A DNA stretch of 64,000 nucleotides, from assembly GCA_011800805.1 (NCBI GenBank), contig MPNW01000009.1, positions 339,145-403,144 on the forward strand, in the 5' to 3' direction. Below are positions 1-11,740 of the stretch, piece after piece; the stretch's first letter is position 1; each line of letters starts with the position of its first letter. Under the pieces are notes generated by a model. That model saw only the letters and a list, made by a program, of their open reading frames with translations. It was not told the DNA's origin and did not search any database. The translations under genes and the position numbers were made by a program. The stretch is from Hirudo medicinalis (Eukaryota; Annelida; Clitellata; Hirudinida; Hirudinidae).

Positions 1-1
1 A

Positions 2-367
2 TCGAATGAAAAGAAGCCTCCACCAGTTCCTCCAAAAAATCTGTCTAAAGCTCATAATTTGTCCATTGTCAGCAAAACCTTTGAAGCTAAAGATCAGACT
101 AATAAGTTTGGGCACAAACTTGTTCCAGAGCAAGTGGAATATAGAAAAACCGTTGTCAGCAAATTTCCAGAGACTGCTTATTTATGCGGAAAGTTATACA
201 AAAAAATTACTTTTGAGGATTCAAAATATGAACATACAAAGCCTCCCAAGAAACCTTTAAAGAAACCTAAAGTTTTGGATTTCTCAAAGTATGATAAAGG
301 CTTTGATCGTGTTTCGAGGCAAACTGACATTGAGAACATTATAGAAGAAGATTATGTTGACTTTTAA
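2..367 (+). CDS. 3' terminal exon of an unidentified gene (partial)
   Basis: The frame is open from the left edge of the window and ends at TAA 365-367, giving about 121 C-terminal residues. The start of the gene lies outside the window. The visible part opens with a proline-rich PPPVPPK stretch. A lysine/proline-rich segment (HTKPPKKPLKKPK) follows, and the tail is acidic (ENIIEEDYVDF). I see no signal peptide, membrane segment or recognisable domain. The composition looks like a real charged, low-complexity C-terminus rather than chance reading, because an open frame of this length is unusual in such AT-rich DNA. I do not recognise the family. The proline motif could bind SH3 domains, but that is speculation. 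Confidence 0.5.
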   Translation, partial: SNEKKPPPVPPKNLSKAHNLSIVSKTFEAKDQTNKFGHKLVPEQVEYRKTVVSKFPETAYLCGKLYKKITFEDSKYEHTKPPKKPLKKPKVLDFSKYDKGFDRVSRQTDIENIIEEDYVDF

Positions 368-852
368 ATTTTGTCGGAATAGATACTGAACCCAAACGGT
401 GGATTTTTTGTCGTTTTCATTTATGAAATGATCAAACATAGTTTCATAGTTTCAAACCATAGTTTAATGTATCGATATGACACTTCATTATAAAATCAAG
501 ACGTTAACAATATTCTATTGATAACAGGAAATTACGCGTCCATTGCAAGCATAAACTGCTTTCACATGTTAGGTTTAGCGGCTCCAGTCACAAAAAATCG
601 CCTTTACCAATTTTAAACAACCACCAATTTCTACAAATTCATTAACAAGAGAGGCTATTTATGTTGAGCCATAACACGTCTTTGAATCATTTAACCAGCA
701 CATTTCCGAGAGATTACGAACACGACACAATTCAACAAATCGTCACCGTCGATCAGACCAAAGTGACTGCGTTAAATATTAGTCGCTCTCTGAAGATACT
801 CAGAAACTGTATCACGAAATCGAAGATCTTACAAACCTTAGCAATTCCGTAA
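368..852. other. non-coding stretch, no gene seen
   Basis: Probable 3' UTR and intergenic DNA after the gene at the left edge. A short open frame at 661-852 has no matching splice sites and no family similarity I can see, so I do not call it. Confidence 0.5.
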
Positions 853-1298
853 GGGGCCATCCATATATGATATCCATATGAAAATTGGATTTTTCATCCC
901 CTCCCCCTGTCCGCAAGCATCCATCTCAAGTTACCTCCTCCTCCTCCTCCTCCTCCTCCCCTTTATGGACGTCCACACACCGGCAACATAAAGTGCACAT
1001 CTATCTCCCTAATTTAAATGCCGGCACAATGACCCTCCATGCCCGTGCGGGTATCACGAGTTCACGACAAGACAAGCCTCAAGCTGAGAGTGAGGCCCCC
1101 TCACGACATTCAAGTTCTCACTCTCAATTTATGGGTAGAATTGTTAAAAAAAAGTAATTTTTTTAACGATATTTTTACTACTTTTATCCTTTTATCGTTT
1201 TCGTGGATGCCCATATTCTGCTAATCCCCCTCCATAAGCATCTGCTTTATTAAGACTCCCTCCCATCTCCGTGTGGACGTCATAAATGGATGGTCCCC
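853..1298. mobile_element. non-autonomous DNA transposon (MITE-like) with terminal inverted repeats
   Basis: The left end reads GGGGCCATCCATATATGA. The reverse complement of the right end reads GGGGACCATCCATTTATGA, so the two termini are imperfect inverted repeats. AAG borders both ends (851-853 on the left, 1299-1301 on the right), giving a possible short target duplication. The interior has a CCT microsatellite near 928-958 and no transposase. I do not assign the superfamily. Confidence 0.45.
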
Positions 1299-1351
1299 AA
1301 GAGGAAGCTCAGAAAGTGCGGCCCACTTGGATTTCCAATGCCTTTTTTTTT

Positions 1352-1455
1352 CGTGTTTATTAAAGTCAGCTGCATGGCTAGATGATCAGATGATTAGTAC
1401 GACGCTCCAGCAACGGGACTCGAATCCGTGCTGCCATCTTGAAAGGCGGAAAATT
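1352..1455 (-). repeat. tRNA-derived SINE (family 1) fragment
   Basis: On the minus strand this matches the better copy at 13512-13629. It contains a B-box-like GGATTCGAGTCCC after a GATGGCAGCACGG stretch, then the CATCTAGCCATGCAGC tail region. The A-box half is missing. It is a 5'-truncated relic. Confidence 0.6.
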
Positions 1456-1522
1456 TCCAATGCCAAAGTTAGTGCACCTTATAAGTAATTGGGACTCGTC
1501 ATTTCATTGGCAGTCCAAACCA

Positions 1523-1563
1523 TCTTAGTTATGCAACGGACTTTAATCAAATAAATAAATAAA
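1523..1563 (+). repeat. 3' tail of family 1 SINE with AAAT-type repeat end
   Basis: CATCTTAGTTATGCAACGG followed by ACTTTAATCAAAT and AAAT-type repeats. The same tail occurs at 41359-41410 and resembles the 3' end of the SINE at 13512-13629, which suggests one family with a simple-repeat 3' end. Confidence 0.55.
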
Positions 1564-2243
1564 GCATTTCATTGACCATCAAATCGACCAAAAGTAAGCG
1601 ATCCACAAAGCATGGACCACCAATTGAATTGATTCACGGTAATAGATCATCGTCGGCAGAGCAATTTCCTTTTATTTTCTAAACGAACTTCGAAAATTCT
1701 GCTGAGAAAAAGTCGAACCTATAGATTAATTGCTATGGGTTATTTTCAAAAGCTCCAGAATTTGCCTTCAAATACAATAAACAAGTTGAACCGTGTCGTG
1801 TTCACAATCCATTTTAAGACTCCACCGGCACCATGAACAATTGAATAGCCCCAAATGCAGCTTTTCTGTTATTTAGACAGGGACGTCCCTCCAAACCAAC
1901 TTGCACAAAAAAAAGGTATTAAAGTGCCTCCAGCAGTGTGGAGGACATGTAATTAATACTCTTTCAGCTATTTCAAAAATTTAATCACATTACAAAAGCA
2001 AATTTAGCAATATTAAGACATGAAAAATTAGTAGCAACATGATCTAATAAAAATATCAAATATATCAAAATAGCATTAGTACATTAAAGGAGCAAATGCT
2101 TTCAATAGAGCATATTTTTAGATCAAAGAAGTCCACATTGAAGGAGTCAACAAAACAATAATCTATGTATTCAAGTAATTCAAACATCTCTTATGCAGTT
2201 TATGCTTTAAAGAACAAACTCATATTTAATAAAAAGATATCCA
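1564..2243. other. intergenic / CYLD 3' flank
   Basis: AT-rich DNA with no coding signal on either strand. The part nearest 2244 is presumably the CYLD 3' UTR. A CAGGGACGTCCC motif near 1878 resembles the end of the possible element at 31036-31168 but has no partner here. Confidence 0.4.
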
Positions 2244-5200
2244 TCAGCTATAATTTAGGTTACTAGGGTTACGATACATGCAAACATATCCGTCACACAT
2301 AAAACGAACAACTTCTTCTGGCAAGTTCTCTATTGCATTCGAATTGAGCAGCTGGAACTCTTGAGGGTCGAACAGATATTTTGGGATTTTATCACAAAGT
2401 GTCACTTTAGGTACATTGTAACCACCGTCCAGACCTATAGTTATATAAACTCTCACCATTATTACTGATGTCATATTAGGTTATTAGGGCACAAAGATAA
2501 GAAATTTATTCATAAATAACTTTATGACAAGAAAGATGATCTCACCTATTCTATCTGACATGCTATCAAAAAAAACCCAGGGTGAGTCATGTTGCAGCCC
2601 GCATTTTGTGAAGCAAACGTAATGACTTGTCTTGATGCAAATGACGGCAAAGAGTTCCAACATTTCAACGCTCTGAGTTGGTGGTTGGTCATTTCCTTCA
2701 TGTTCTCCTGAAAATGTCACATTCCTCCCTAAATCAATACTTTTAGGCTTTCATGAAGAATGCATTATTTAACCTATGAAATATGGCTGGTGAAATTTTC
2801 TTTGGAGATTTGAATGAAACTGAAACAAATCAAATAAAGAGAAATTTTTGATGAATATAAAGAATGATGAATGACAAGGCATACTTTCTTTGAGCAGTTT
2901 CTGCAGAAATCCAGAGTTCTACCATTTCCTTCTAGATGACAGTCGTTACATTTAAAAGAACTTTTGCTCCCACAAACAAAACACACAGCTGGAAATTAAT
3001 TGCATAATGAGTCACAAAACATGAGTTTCAAAGTAAGATGTATGCATCAAAATGATTTATTTTAACTGCAAAAAACACAAATCACCTGGTTGTTTAACAT
3101 GTCCTACATTTAAAAACAAAGATGGTAAAATTGAGTGAAAGACTTTTTCTTTTCCAAATCGAGGTAGTTGAAGGATCAAACAACTGGGGATCTGCAAAAG
3201 GGATGAATTTTGTCTGTGAAATTGAAAGACAGTCATTTTAGCCTTGTCAATTTGATGATGCCTTCCACCTCCGAAAATGTCAAATTAAGTCTCAACAGAG
3301 AGGATTTCAGCAGGTCCTGAGTTGTGGTGTTGATGTGACCAAGGCCATTGACTAGCAGTTGAAATGAGTACTCTGATGAGCCAGAGCTATTAAATGCAAA
3401 TAATTGGGAGTAAGTCAAAATTTCAACTGCTACATTTTTTGGTAACCTGAATTTAATGAAAGGCTCAGTTTTTAAGGTTTCCATAAATAAACAGTGTAGG
3501 AGTTCCTCAGGATCTGCAAATCATTTCAAAATATGTAAAAGAAATATTTAATTTATTGCAATTTCATGATTCAGTAACAATACTAAGCTCATTTAGGAGC
3601 AATTACCTTTCCCCTCGGTTACAAATCCTGAAATTGAACTTGTCGTTTCTATGAGATGCCTTAATTTCAACATTTTATCTGCCCTGACATATAGATTACT
3701 GAAAAAGAAGTGTTACTAAATTTCGTTTGCAAGTTAAAAACATCAGATGGAACTCCTTAAATCAATGATTTCAACTGATATGAAATGCAATTCTAATATT
3801 CACCAATTTCATAATCCGATATAACATTGATACATAATAATAATAAAGTAAGCCACTCAAATATTTATAGTGTTATCTCAAGCTTATTCCTACCATCTCA
3901 AAGGATTGACAATTTCATTGAGCAGAACAGATTGAATCTCATTGTATAAAAGAATGTCGTTGTCGTTTATTTTCCGGTGCAATATTGAGTCGAAGCAATG
4001 ATTAAAAGCAAACATAGAGAAGAGAGTTACATCCATGTAGCATGAATTATGATGGCCTTGAATGCCAAGGTTTCTACCTATCTCCAATTCCTTTTCAACC
4101 TTTGATGACAATAATGTTTTTGAAGCCAGCTGCTTATCCATATTCCTTTTTTAAATGAATAAATAGAAATGAATTAAAAAATATTTGATAATAATAAACA
4201 TTTAACTACAACAGAAAAAAGCAAAAAAAATGGGCAACAAATCTACTTTTTCAACAATTTCAGTAATTCCAGTTCATTACTGACAAACAAACAACTTTGA
4301 GCTTTTGTTACTTCAAGACACTCTGTATTTCCAAAGCCTTTGAATAATTTAAGGTAAAGCATGAATCCATGACAATTCAAATGGTTAGCCTTTATTAGAC
4401 TTACTTTTACCAGAGTATGACTCTTTGAATCTAATGTCATGTTTTATTTTTGAGAGCTTGGCAAAATAACCTCTCTTCGGAGCACACACAAACTTCTGCT
4501 CATTATCGAAACTTCCGTCCGTAGCCGCTGAACACGGTTCCTCCTGCAAACGAATTAATTACCTCATGAAAAATGAACCGAACAATGAAGGAAATGCAGC
4601 TTGAAACACTGACCAGCTCAATTCCAAGAATAACCTCATTGAATACAGATCCCATCCACCTTACCACTCCAAACTGAGGTTTTGTCAGTCCAGGAATATC
4701 CACCTGTACCATTGATCCGATGCTAATGTCTGATTCGTATTTTGTCATTTGCTCTTTCATGCTACATTCACATAGTGGCTGACTACTTATTTGAGAATGT
4801 TTGAGGTTATTGCTGTCATATTTTCTTCGAGAGTTAGACATTTTGCTTCTTGTTTCATAGGCAGACTGAAGGGAATATAATTTTGAGCTGAGAAGAGATG
4901 CCTGATCAAAGGGGGACGTGAGAGTTCCTGCATCGCAAGTGCGATATTTAAATGATGAGGGTCTGCCATCGCCTGAAAAATATACCACCAAAATAATAAA
5001 ATGAAGCAATATTAAAAGATAAATCTAACAATTGATTATAATCTGACAATTAGGGCTGCAGAAATAATCGATTAATCGTTAAAATTTTTAATCAATTAGA
5101 ATTTCCTTAATTGATTAATCGGTAATTTGTAAATTTATTTTTATTAATAATTTTGTAATTGTTGTATCCTTACTTTTATGTTTGTTTATTGTCTGCAACT

Positions 5201-6593
5201 AACTATAAGAAGTTTGAGAAATCAACTTGGGAAGGGAACTATTTATTTAGTAAATAACCTTTTCTAGGTCACAACAAAAGATACTGAATATTANNNNNNN
5301 NNNNNNNNNNNNNNNNNNNNNNNNNNNNNNNNNNNNNNNNNNNNNNNNNNNNNNNNNNNNNNNNNNNNNNNNNNNNNNNNNNNNNNNNNNNNNNNNNNNN
5401 NNNNNNNNNNNNNNNNNNNNNNNNNNNNNNNNNNNNNNNNNNNNNNNNNNNNNNNNNNNNNNNNNNNNNNNNNNNNNNNNNNNNNNNNNNNNNNNNNNNN
5501 NNNNNNNNNNNNNNNNNNNNNNNNNNNNNNNNNNNNNNNNNNNNNNNNNNNNNNNNNNNNNNNNNNNNNNNNNNNNNNNNNNNNNNNNNNNNNNNNNNNN
5601 NNNNNNNNNNNNNNNNNNNNNNNNNNNNNNNNNNNNNNNNNNNNNNNNNNNNNNNNNNNNNNNNNNNNNNTCCTTACTTTTATGTTTGTTTATTGTCTGC
5701 AACTAACTATAAGAAGTTTGAGAAATCAACTTGGGAAGGGAACTATTTATTTAGTAAATAACCTTTTCTAGGTCACAACAAAAGATACTGAATATTATAT
5801 AAATTCCTAAAACTTAATTATATAATAATTATCCTAATTATTATACCACTACAACAGTAATAGTCTTCTTTTTGGTTACTTGCTTTTCCTCCCACATTAT
5901 CATTGTTATTTAGTTGGAACAAAGTAAATTTACTACTATACAACAATGGCGAGTACTGAAGACAACGTGGAAGTTTCAGCGGAAAGTTGAGCAAGCATTT
6001 TGATTATAAGCTAAATGCTCAATTTGCTTTCCGTGGTTCAAATGCATCGCTAACGTATCATTTTCGGCACAAACATCCTCTCAAATATTGAGACGTTGCC
6101 GATAGTGACCGGCAGAAGAGTTCTGAAGCATGATCACTAACGAATTTCTTGTAGTGTCAGTCAAAGCCTGTAATCGACAAACTTTCTGCAGTCTTAAAAG
6201 TCGCTTCAGCTCACTGGAATGCTAGTTCAGATAATGGACTACGGACAGCTCTTCAAAACCAGGCCCAAAACTTGGCCAGTCAACGTACAATCGACACTGT
6301 GATTGCTGAGATGTACAAAGAGAAGTTAGCAGCATAAGAAAGTTTAATGACTTCACGAACAGAATTGAAGGCATTGATGGTTTGCCAACATTACAAATGG
6401 CTGTAGCCTTAGATCCACGTTACAAGCTCACATTTCTAAGAAGAGCGAAACGAGAAGCAGTGTGGACAGCATTATCAACCGCATTCAGAGCCTTCTATGA
6501 TCGAAAACGTCGAGCAGGATGTCCAACAGAAGAAAAGATCATCAGTGCCGAAGAGACTCTGTTGCTGAGTGACTCTGAATCGCAGTCCTCAGC

Positions 6594-6624
<31 letters not shown>

Positions 6625-8362
6625 CATTATTAATTTGTTTCTCCCCAGTTTTTTCTCAGTTTTTAAACAAATAAACGAATTTGAAACATGTTTGTGTGAA
6701 GTTAAGTCATTGATTTGATTTCATTGATTGTTTTAGCTAACTAGGGTCGGGCGATTGTGTAGTGTACACTTACTAACGCAGCTTGTTGTAACGTTGCAAT
6801 GCAACCAGATCAGCTAAAAGTAGGCAGAATATATGTGCGTTATATTTGATTGAATTTAATCTATTAATCGATTAAATTTTTCCGATTAATCGATCAAGAA
6901 AATTTTAATCGTTCGCAGCTCTACTGACAATGAATAATAATCACTTGCCTTTATTTGAAAAGATCTTGGAAGCATCCCGTGCCATGAACTCCTTTTCTGT
7001 GATCAGCCCCATTGCTGGAATAAAGGAGGCATGATCCATTTTGGCTTGAAACAACTGCTTACCCCTGTATCGACCTGTTCCAGAACCAACAGGATTGTCC
7101 TTCAAAATCAAGCAACTAAAGTACTTTCAGGTTTCCTAAAACTACAGACTATAATTTATGGTCAAGACATTTCATAATCCTCAGTAATTTATTTTCTGAC
7201 AACCCCAAAACAATGTACATCATATGTCATCATTCTTCATTTAACAATAAAATTATATTAAAACCGATATATTTTTGGCAACTAAATGTTGCAAATACCA
7301 AATAGTGAAGATGCTGAAAAGCCTACCAGCTCAACACCATAAGTGTACTGGTTGGGATGCTCAGCAACAACCCCACACCACATGACCAAACCATGTTCTG
7401 GCACATCCCTGTCACTTATCCAAACCACCCTGTCACCAACACTCAATAACTGCTGAGGTATTGAAGAACCTATCAGAGTGAAATTAATGGAATGATATAA
7501 TATGCATCAATGTGAAAAAAAGTCTACATCTGGAACCAAATCACTAAATTGCTGGCACATCCTAAGTTTTTTGACATTGATAGAAATGTAAATCAAATAA
7601 AATTAACTACAAATTGATTAAATTGAGATAAAGTTATTTGTTTATTTTCTCATCTCAAATCAAAATATCTTTTTAAAGAGTCATTAATTAATTAAAAATT
7701 TAATCTAATTAAAATAATGCAATTGACAAACTTTCTAGCATAAATTCTCTAACTTCAGCCAGTGTGGCAAACATCTCAGAATTTTCACATAAACCCTTCA
7801 AACATTATGCAAGATTGCAATTTAAACTCAGGTAACGTGTTTGTGGACAGTTGAAATAAAATCAAAGCAAAAGTACCACCTTCTCAGATCTTATTTTAAA
7901 CCAAATTCCAGCTTCACCCTCTTTAGGTCCAATTTGTACCAGAGTTCCCAAAATGTATCTATTAGTGTTTTTGCAGTTTATTTTTACCCTGACAGTTCCA
8001 AGCTTACCACGTGTGTATGATTCAAAGATATCCACAGCTTTAGAAAGTTTATCTCTTCCATCATGATACAAAACATATCTTTCTTCGGCATTTAAAATTG
8101 CCAGTAACAGCTGAAACTCAGTGTAACTAAGTAAGCGAATATATTTTGGTTCGCAAACTAAACTAACACCTTTATCATCAATTGAAAATATTCTTGCAAT
8201 ATCTTTGTCCTTGTATTCAAGACGTGTACACCAAAGGCTTCCCCTAGCTGCGACTTTTTTTGTCTTCGATAAAAATGGCATGTCATATCGCTTGATCGCA
8301 GTCTGTTCTTGCACGAGAATAAAAAAGTTTTTCTGAGGGGCACTTAACTTGGCAGATGCCAT
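2244..8362 (-). CDS. CYLD: CYLD-type ubiquitin carboxyl-terminal hydrolase (deubiquitinase)
   Basis: CYLD removes Lys63- and Met1-linked ubiquitin and damps NF-kB signalling in the cytoplasm. Start ATG is 8360-8362 ([10 protein letters not shown]); stop is TGA at 2244-2246. Exons read by eye: 8362-7880, 7452-7327, 7099-6950 (approx.), 4972-4614, 4543-4411, about 4146-3892, 3698-3607, about 3513-3269, about 3194-3104, about 2990-2887, about 2735-2545, about 2438-2244. Three CAP-Gly modules precede the USP domain (the third reads QFGVVRWMG). The catalytic Cys lies in [12 protein letters not shown] and the His in ETSHYV-like IKTSHYVCF. Paired CxxC motifs (CFVCG, CNDC, CRNC) form the zinc-binding B-box insert typical of CYLD. 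The protein ends [12 protein letters not shown]. Intron 3 uses a GC donor and carries a hAT element and the gap. The join at about 4146 does not keep phase as I read it, so that boundary is uncertain. Confidence 0.93.
5051..6923 (+). mobile_element. degenerate hAT transposon in CYLD intron 3
   Basis: Both ends are flanked by the perfect 8-bp target duplication CTGACAAT (5043-5050 and 6924-6931). The termini are inverted repeats (TAGGGCTGCAG against TAGAGCTGCGA), each followed by ATCGATTAATCG-type subterminal motifs. These are hAT hallmarks. Near 5985-6100 lies a BED-finger relic ending YHFRHKHP, whose zinc-binding cysteines are lost. At 6382-6590 is a transposase C-terminal relic containing ALDPRYK. 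An ATT microsatellite (6594-6622) follows. Stops and frame breaks make it dead. The apparent length of 1873 bp includes 377 Ns and a duplicated 127-bp segment, so the true length may be near 1.37 kb. Confidence 0.9.
5167..5797. repeat. assembly gap flanked by an exact 127-bp direct repeat
   Basis: 377 Ns occupy 5294-5670. The 127 bases just before the gap (5167-5293) are identical to the 127 just after it (5671-5797). This is what two contigs sharing an unmerged end overlap look like. The gap is probably artificial and the sequence probably continuous. Confidence 0.9.
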
Positions 8363-9683
8363 AATGCTTTAGAATCACCGCCAAACTTCTTGTAAGCGAC
8401 TTTTTAATATTCTAGGCTCCAAGATCTAAAACACCCATTCGGAGAGAGACGTAAAATCCAGATTCAAATTCCCACCACGAAAATTATTTTTGATATACAA
8501 ACAAAATTATAAATACATTAAAGTTAAATTAGACTTATTCATAATTTTTCAAAAATCAGAGTAATTATTTCAAAAATATATTATGTCTGTAGCTATAGTA
8601 AGCCCAGCACTACATAACTACATTAGCAATTCATAGCTCTAAGTCGAGTTCTTCCTATAATCACTTATTAAAAGACCAATTTATTCATCCGTTTATCATC
8701 AAAATGACTTTAATATTACCCAGCAAAATTTTATTGTTCAATATTAGTTCGTTACTTTGTGAAATGTAAAATTCTCCTTGTCAAGATGCAGTTTTGACTA
8801 AACTCAAAATTGCAATTGTATATATAAAACATGTTAGCTCTGGGGATTTTTCAGGTCGTTAATAAAATTATCAACATTGGGTTTGTTCGTGAAGTAACTA
8901 ATTTTTCGAGATCTATTTATAGGTAATAGCCTTCTGTTAAAATTTAAAAAGCATACATTAAACTATTATATGTAACGTTTACACTTTGTGATTCATATTT
9001 ATTATGACAATTAAACCACATACAATTAAAACGTATCCATAGGAAAACTGAGAATTCTGGTCAACAAACGCGTAAAGTGCTTCGGCGATGTAATGGTGTT
9101 TCTCGTTAAAAAAGTTTGGAATTGAGTTTTCAGCTAAAGGATCAAGCCGATGTTGTCAGATGTTTTATTTTTTAGTTTGAACTTTCTAAGAGTAGAAATC
9201 TTCGTTAAAGTTCTATAATAATTGGATTATTGCGTAGAGAGAACAAACATTGTTCTTGAGAAGGTTATTAATATTTGATAAATTTTAAAACTTGGATTTT
9301 GATTACGATAGTCTACCGAAGCATTGTTTTGATTTCGGTATAAAAATCTTTACTCTTGTTCAAAACAATGTAAGTGATTAGCACCGAAAACATTAAACAT
9401 ACAGAGTATTATGTATTTTGTTGACTTGAATGAGCCACTTCTTGTATAGATGAAATGGTAAAAATTAAGCTAGGACGTTCTTGTGTTCTTGTTAATAATA
9501 ATTGATAAATATTGAGTGCCTCAAGAATGAGAAGACTTTTAGATTGTTTTATTAAGCATTTCCCTGATATTATTTTTACTGAAAAAGCTCTATGTAATGT
9601 ACTGTACTTTAAGTAAAGAACATCTCATATAAGAGGTTGATACTTTGTTAAATTGTACATTTGATTTGCTGAAGATCACTGCC
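8363..9683. promoter_or_regulatory. shared intergenic region between divergent CYLD and Rab5
   Basis: CYLD starts at 8362 going left and Rab5 at 9684 going right, so both promoters and 5' UTRs should lie in these 1.3 kb. The DNA is AT-rich and I see no clear TATA, initiator or CpG cluster. No coding exon is visible. Confidence 0.4.
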
Positions 9684-10697
9684 ATGCACAGTCAACGAAT
9701 AATTAATGGTCCAGCCGTTTCACGAATATTCCAATACAAGCTGGTGTTACTTGGTGAATCTGCTGTTGGTAAATCCAGTCTGGTGCTAAGATTTGTCAAA
9801 GGACAATTTCATGATTACCAAGAAAGCACAATAGGAGGTGCAGTGTTTTAGAAATTGTTGTTTTTATTTAACTGTTGCTCTATTATATGGTATTTTATTT
9901 CAACATGGCCAATTCATTTGCAGCTGCTTTCCTAACACAATCTGTTTGCTTGGAGGATGCCACTATAAAGTTTGAAATTTGGGACACAGCAGGTCAAGAA
10001 CGATACCATAGCCTTGCACCAATGTATTACAGAGGAGCACATGTGGCTATTGTGGTATATGATATAACATCACAGGTCATAATGGTCATATTTCCTAAAA
10101 TTGTATTTAAATGGATGATTATGAATCTTTTAAGATATAATAGTCATTTAATTCTGTCTTTCGGAACTAATGAGAATAACAAAGCATTGTGTTTTAGGAA
10201 ACATTTAGCAAGGCAAAGATTTGGGTGAAGGAGTTACAAAGACAGGCTAGTGCAGGAATAGTCATCTGCTTAGTTGGGAACAAAATAGACCTGGAGGAGA
10301 AGAGAGCTGTCACACCAGAGGTTAGTGTTATTAGTGTTATTAGGGAAGACATCCTATGATATGATTTTATGATTTGATTTTTTTTGTCAAGTAAAGATGA
10401 TTTTCACGGTTATTTTATTAGGAGGCTAGGGCTTGTGCTGATGAAAATGGATTGCTATATATGGAAACATCAGCCAAAACTGCAGCAAATGTGACAGATT
10501 TGTTTGTGGCCATTGGTGAGGATATATCTGAAATGAGTGCTTGCAATTTGGTAAAATTTGGTAAAATTAGTAGTCCTTTAAATTTAACAGCAAGAAAAAT
10601 GCCAAAATCAGACCAACAAAGTAGTCATTCCCAGTTGAGAGGAAGAGGAATTGATTTGACGGCTGCATCAAGTAATGCATCTGGCTGTTGCAAATAA
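9684..10697 (+). CDS. RAB5: Rab5 small GTPase
   Basis: Rab5 controls fusion of early endosomes and clathrin-coated vesicles. Exons 9684-9837, 9924-10075, 10198-10320, 10422-10515 and 10591-10697 join in phase to give 209 residues (family about 215). Visible elements in order: P-loop GESAVGKS; switch I with the Rab5-type STIGAAFLTQ across the first splice; [19 protein letters not shown] (switch II); guanine-base motif GNKIDL; ETSAK; and a C-terminal CCK giving two cysteines for prenylation. The start is the first ATG before the GTPase fold ([10 protein letters not shown]). The last intron is only 75 bp, and splicing it restores AIARKMPK, which matches Rab5 AIAKKLPK. A poly(A) signal AATAAA lies at 10791-10796. 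Confidence 0.95.
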
Positions 10698-11740
10698 TCA
10701 AGCCAAAGAAGTCAAAGGACAGCTTGGTTTCCTTGTTGTGAAATTTCTATACTTGATTCATTTGATAGATTTCATTGGAAATTACCTGTGAATAAAGTTT
10801 CTAATACATGGCTTTTTGCATATGTTGGTCATAAGATGTGTATGTGCTTCAAATTTCTTTTTTATCATGCTAAGAGCATGCTATGATCAGTGATTGTATT
10901 GATGGGACTATTCCAATGAAAAGCTCCTTCACTTGATGGCTTGCTATGCACTGCATAAATTGTTATCCAACTATGAAGGATTTGTCAATCTTAATTGCTA
11001 TTCCTCTTGTTGATTATAAATTAATAATTTTGACTGTTTGTCACAAAACTGATTCCTTGTATGAAAATAGTGTGAAACTGAAAATTTTTGTTGCTATTGT
11101 ATTCATTACAAACATGCCCAAGTTCCAATAGAAATTGCAAGTAATGGCTAAGAGTTCCTTGGGACGTGCTTGGGTTATCGCTTCAAATCACAGCATAAAG
11201 CCTTTGTGGATATGGATGGAAAAATGAACATCGAGTTCATTTTCTGAGTTTGGTTACATTTTGTTTGTAGACAAAAGCAAGTGGCCGTGTCGTTCAGTGA
11301 AAGTTGCTCTAAACGATTTTTATGTGCGTTGAGATATCTAATCACTAACCTGATATATCTGAAAGAAATTTGTTTTTGTTTAACCTCTGCTTTTCTTTCA
11401 ACCATTCTTTTTTCTTTTCTTATCTCCAATTTTTATTGATGTGATTTTTAATTTGGTTGTCTAAATTATTATATATGTGGTTTGAGATTGTTCACACTTT
11501 TACTTATATTTATACTCTGATGCTCATAGCTTCTAATATAAAATGTTGTTCTTTATAATGGAACATTTTTAGAATGTGATTAAAATTTTTGCCATTTAGT
11601 GAAGAATAGTATTTCTTCTGATTATTCCTTGCACATGATAAGTTATCCCTGCCATCTTCAAATCTGTCTTAACAAATTTTCTGAAGTGTCATTTTCAACT
11701 GCAACAACATTTTCCAAATTTTATTTAATTCAAAATTGAG
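10698..11740. other. Rab5 3' UTR and intergenic DNA
   Basis: Contains the AATAAA at 10791-10796, about 95 bp past the Rab5 stop, then AT-rich DNA with no convincing coding exon up to the LINE remains. Confidence 0.5.

Noticed and set aside
661..852. 63-codon open frame left of the MITE
   Set aside because: No splice context and no similarity that I recognise.
5247..5702. 151-codon open frame across the gap on the minus strand
   Set aside because: Nearly all of it is N; no coding content.
6594..6622. Poly-isoleucine run at the end of the hAT frame
   Set aside because: An ATT microsatellite read as codons, not a protein feature.
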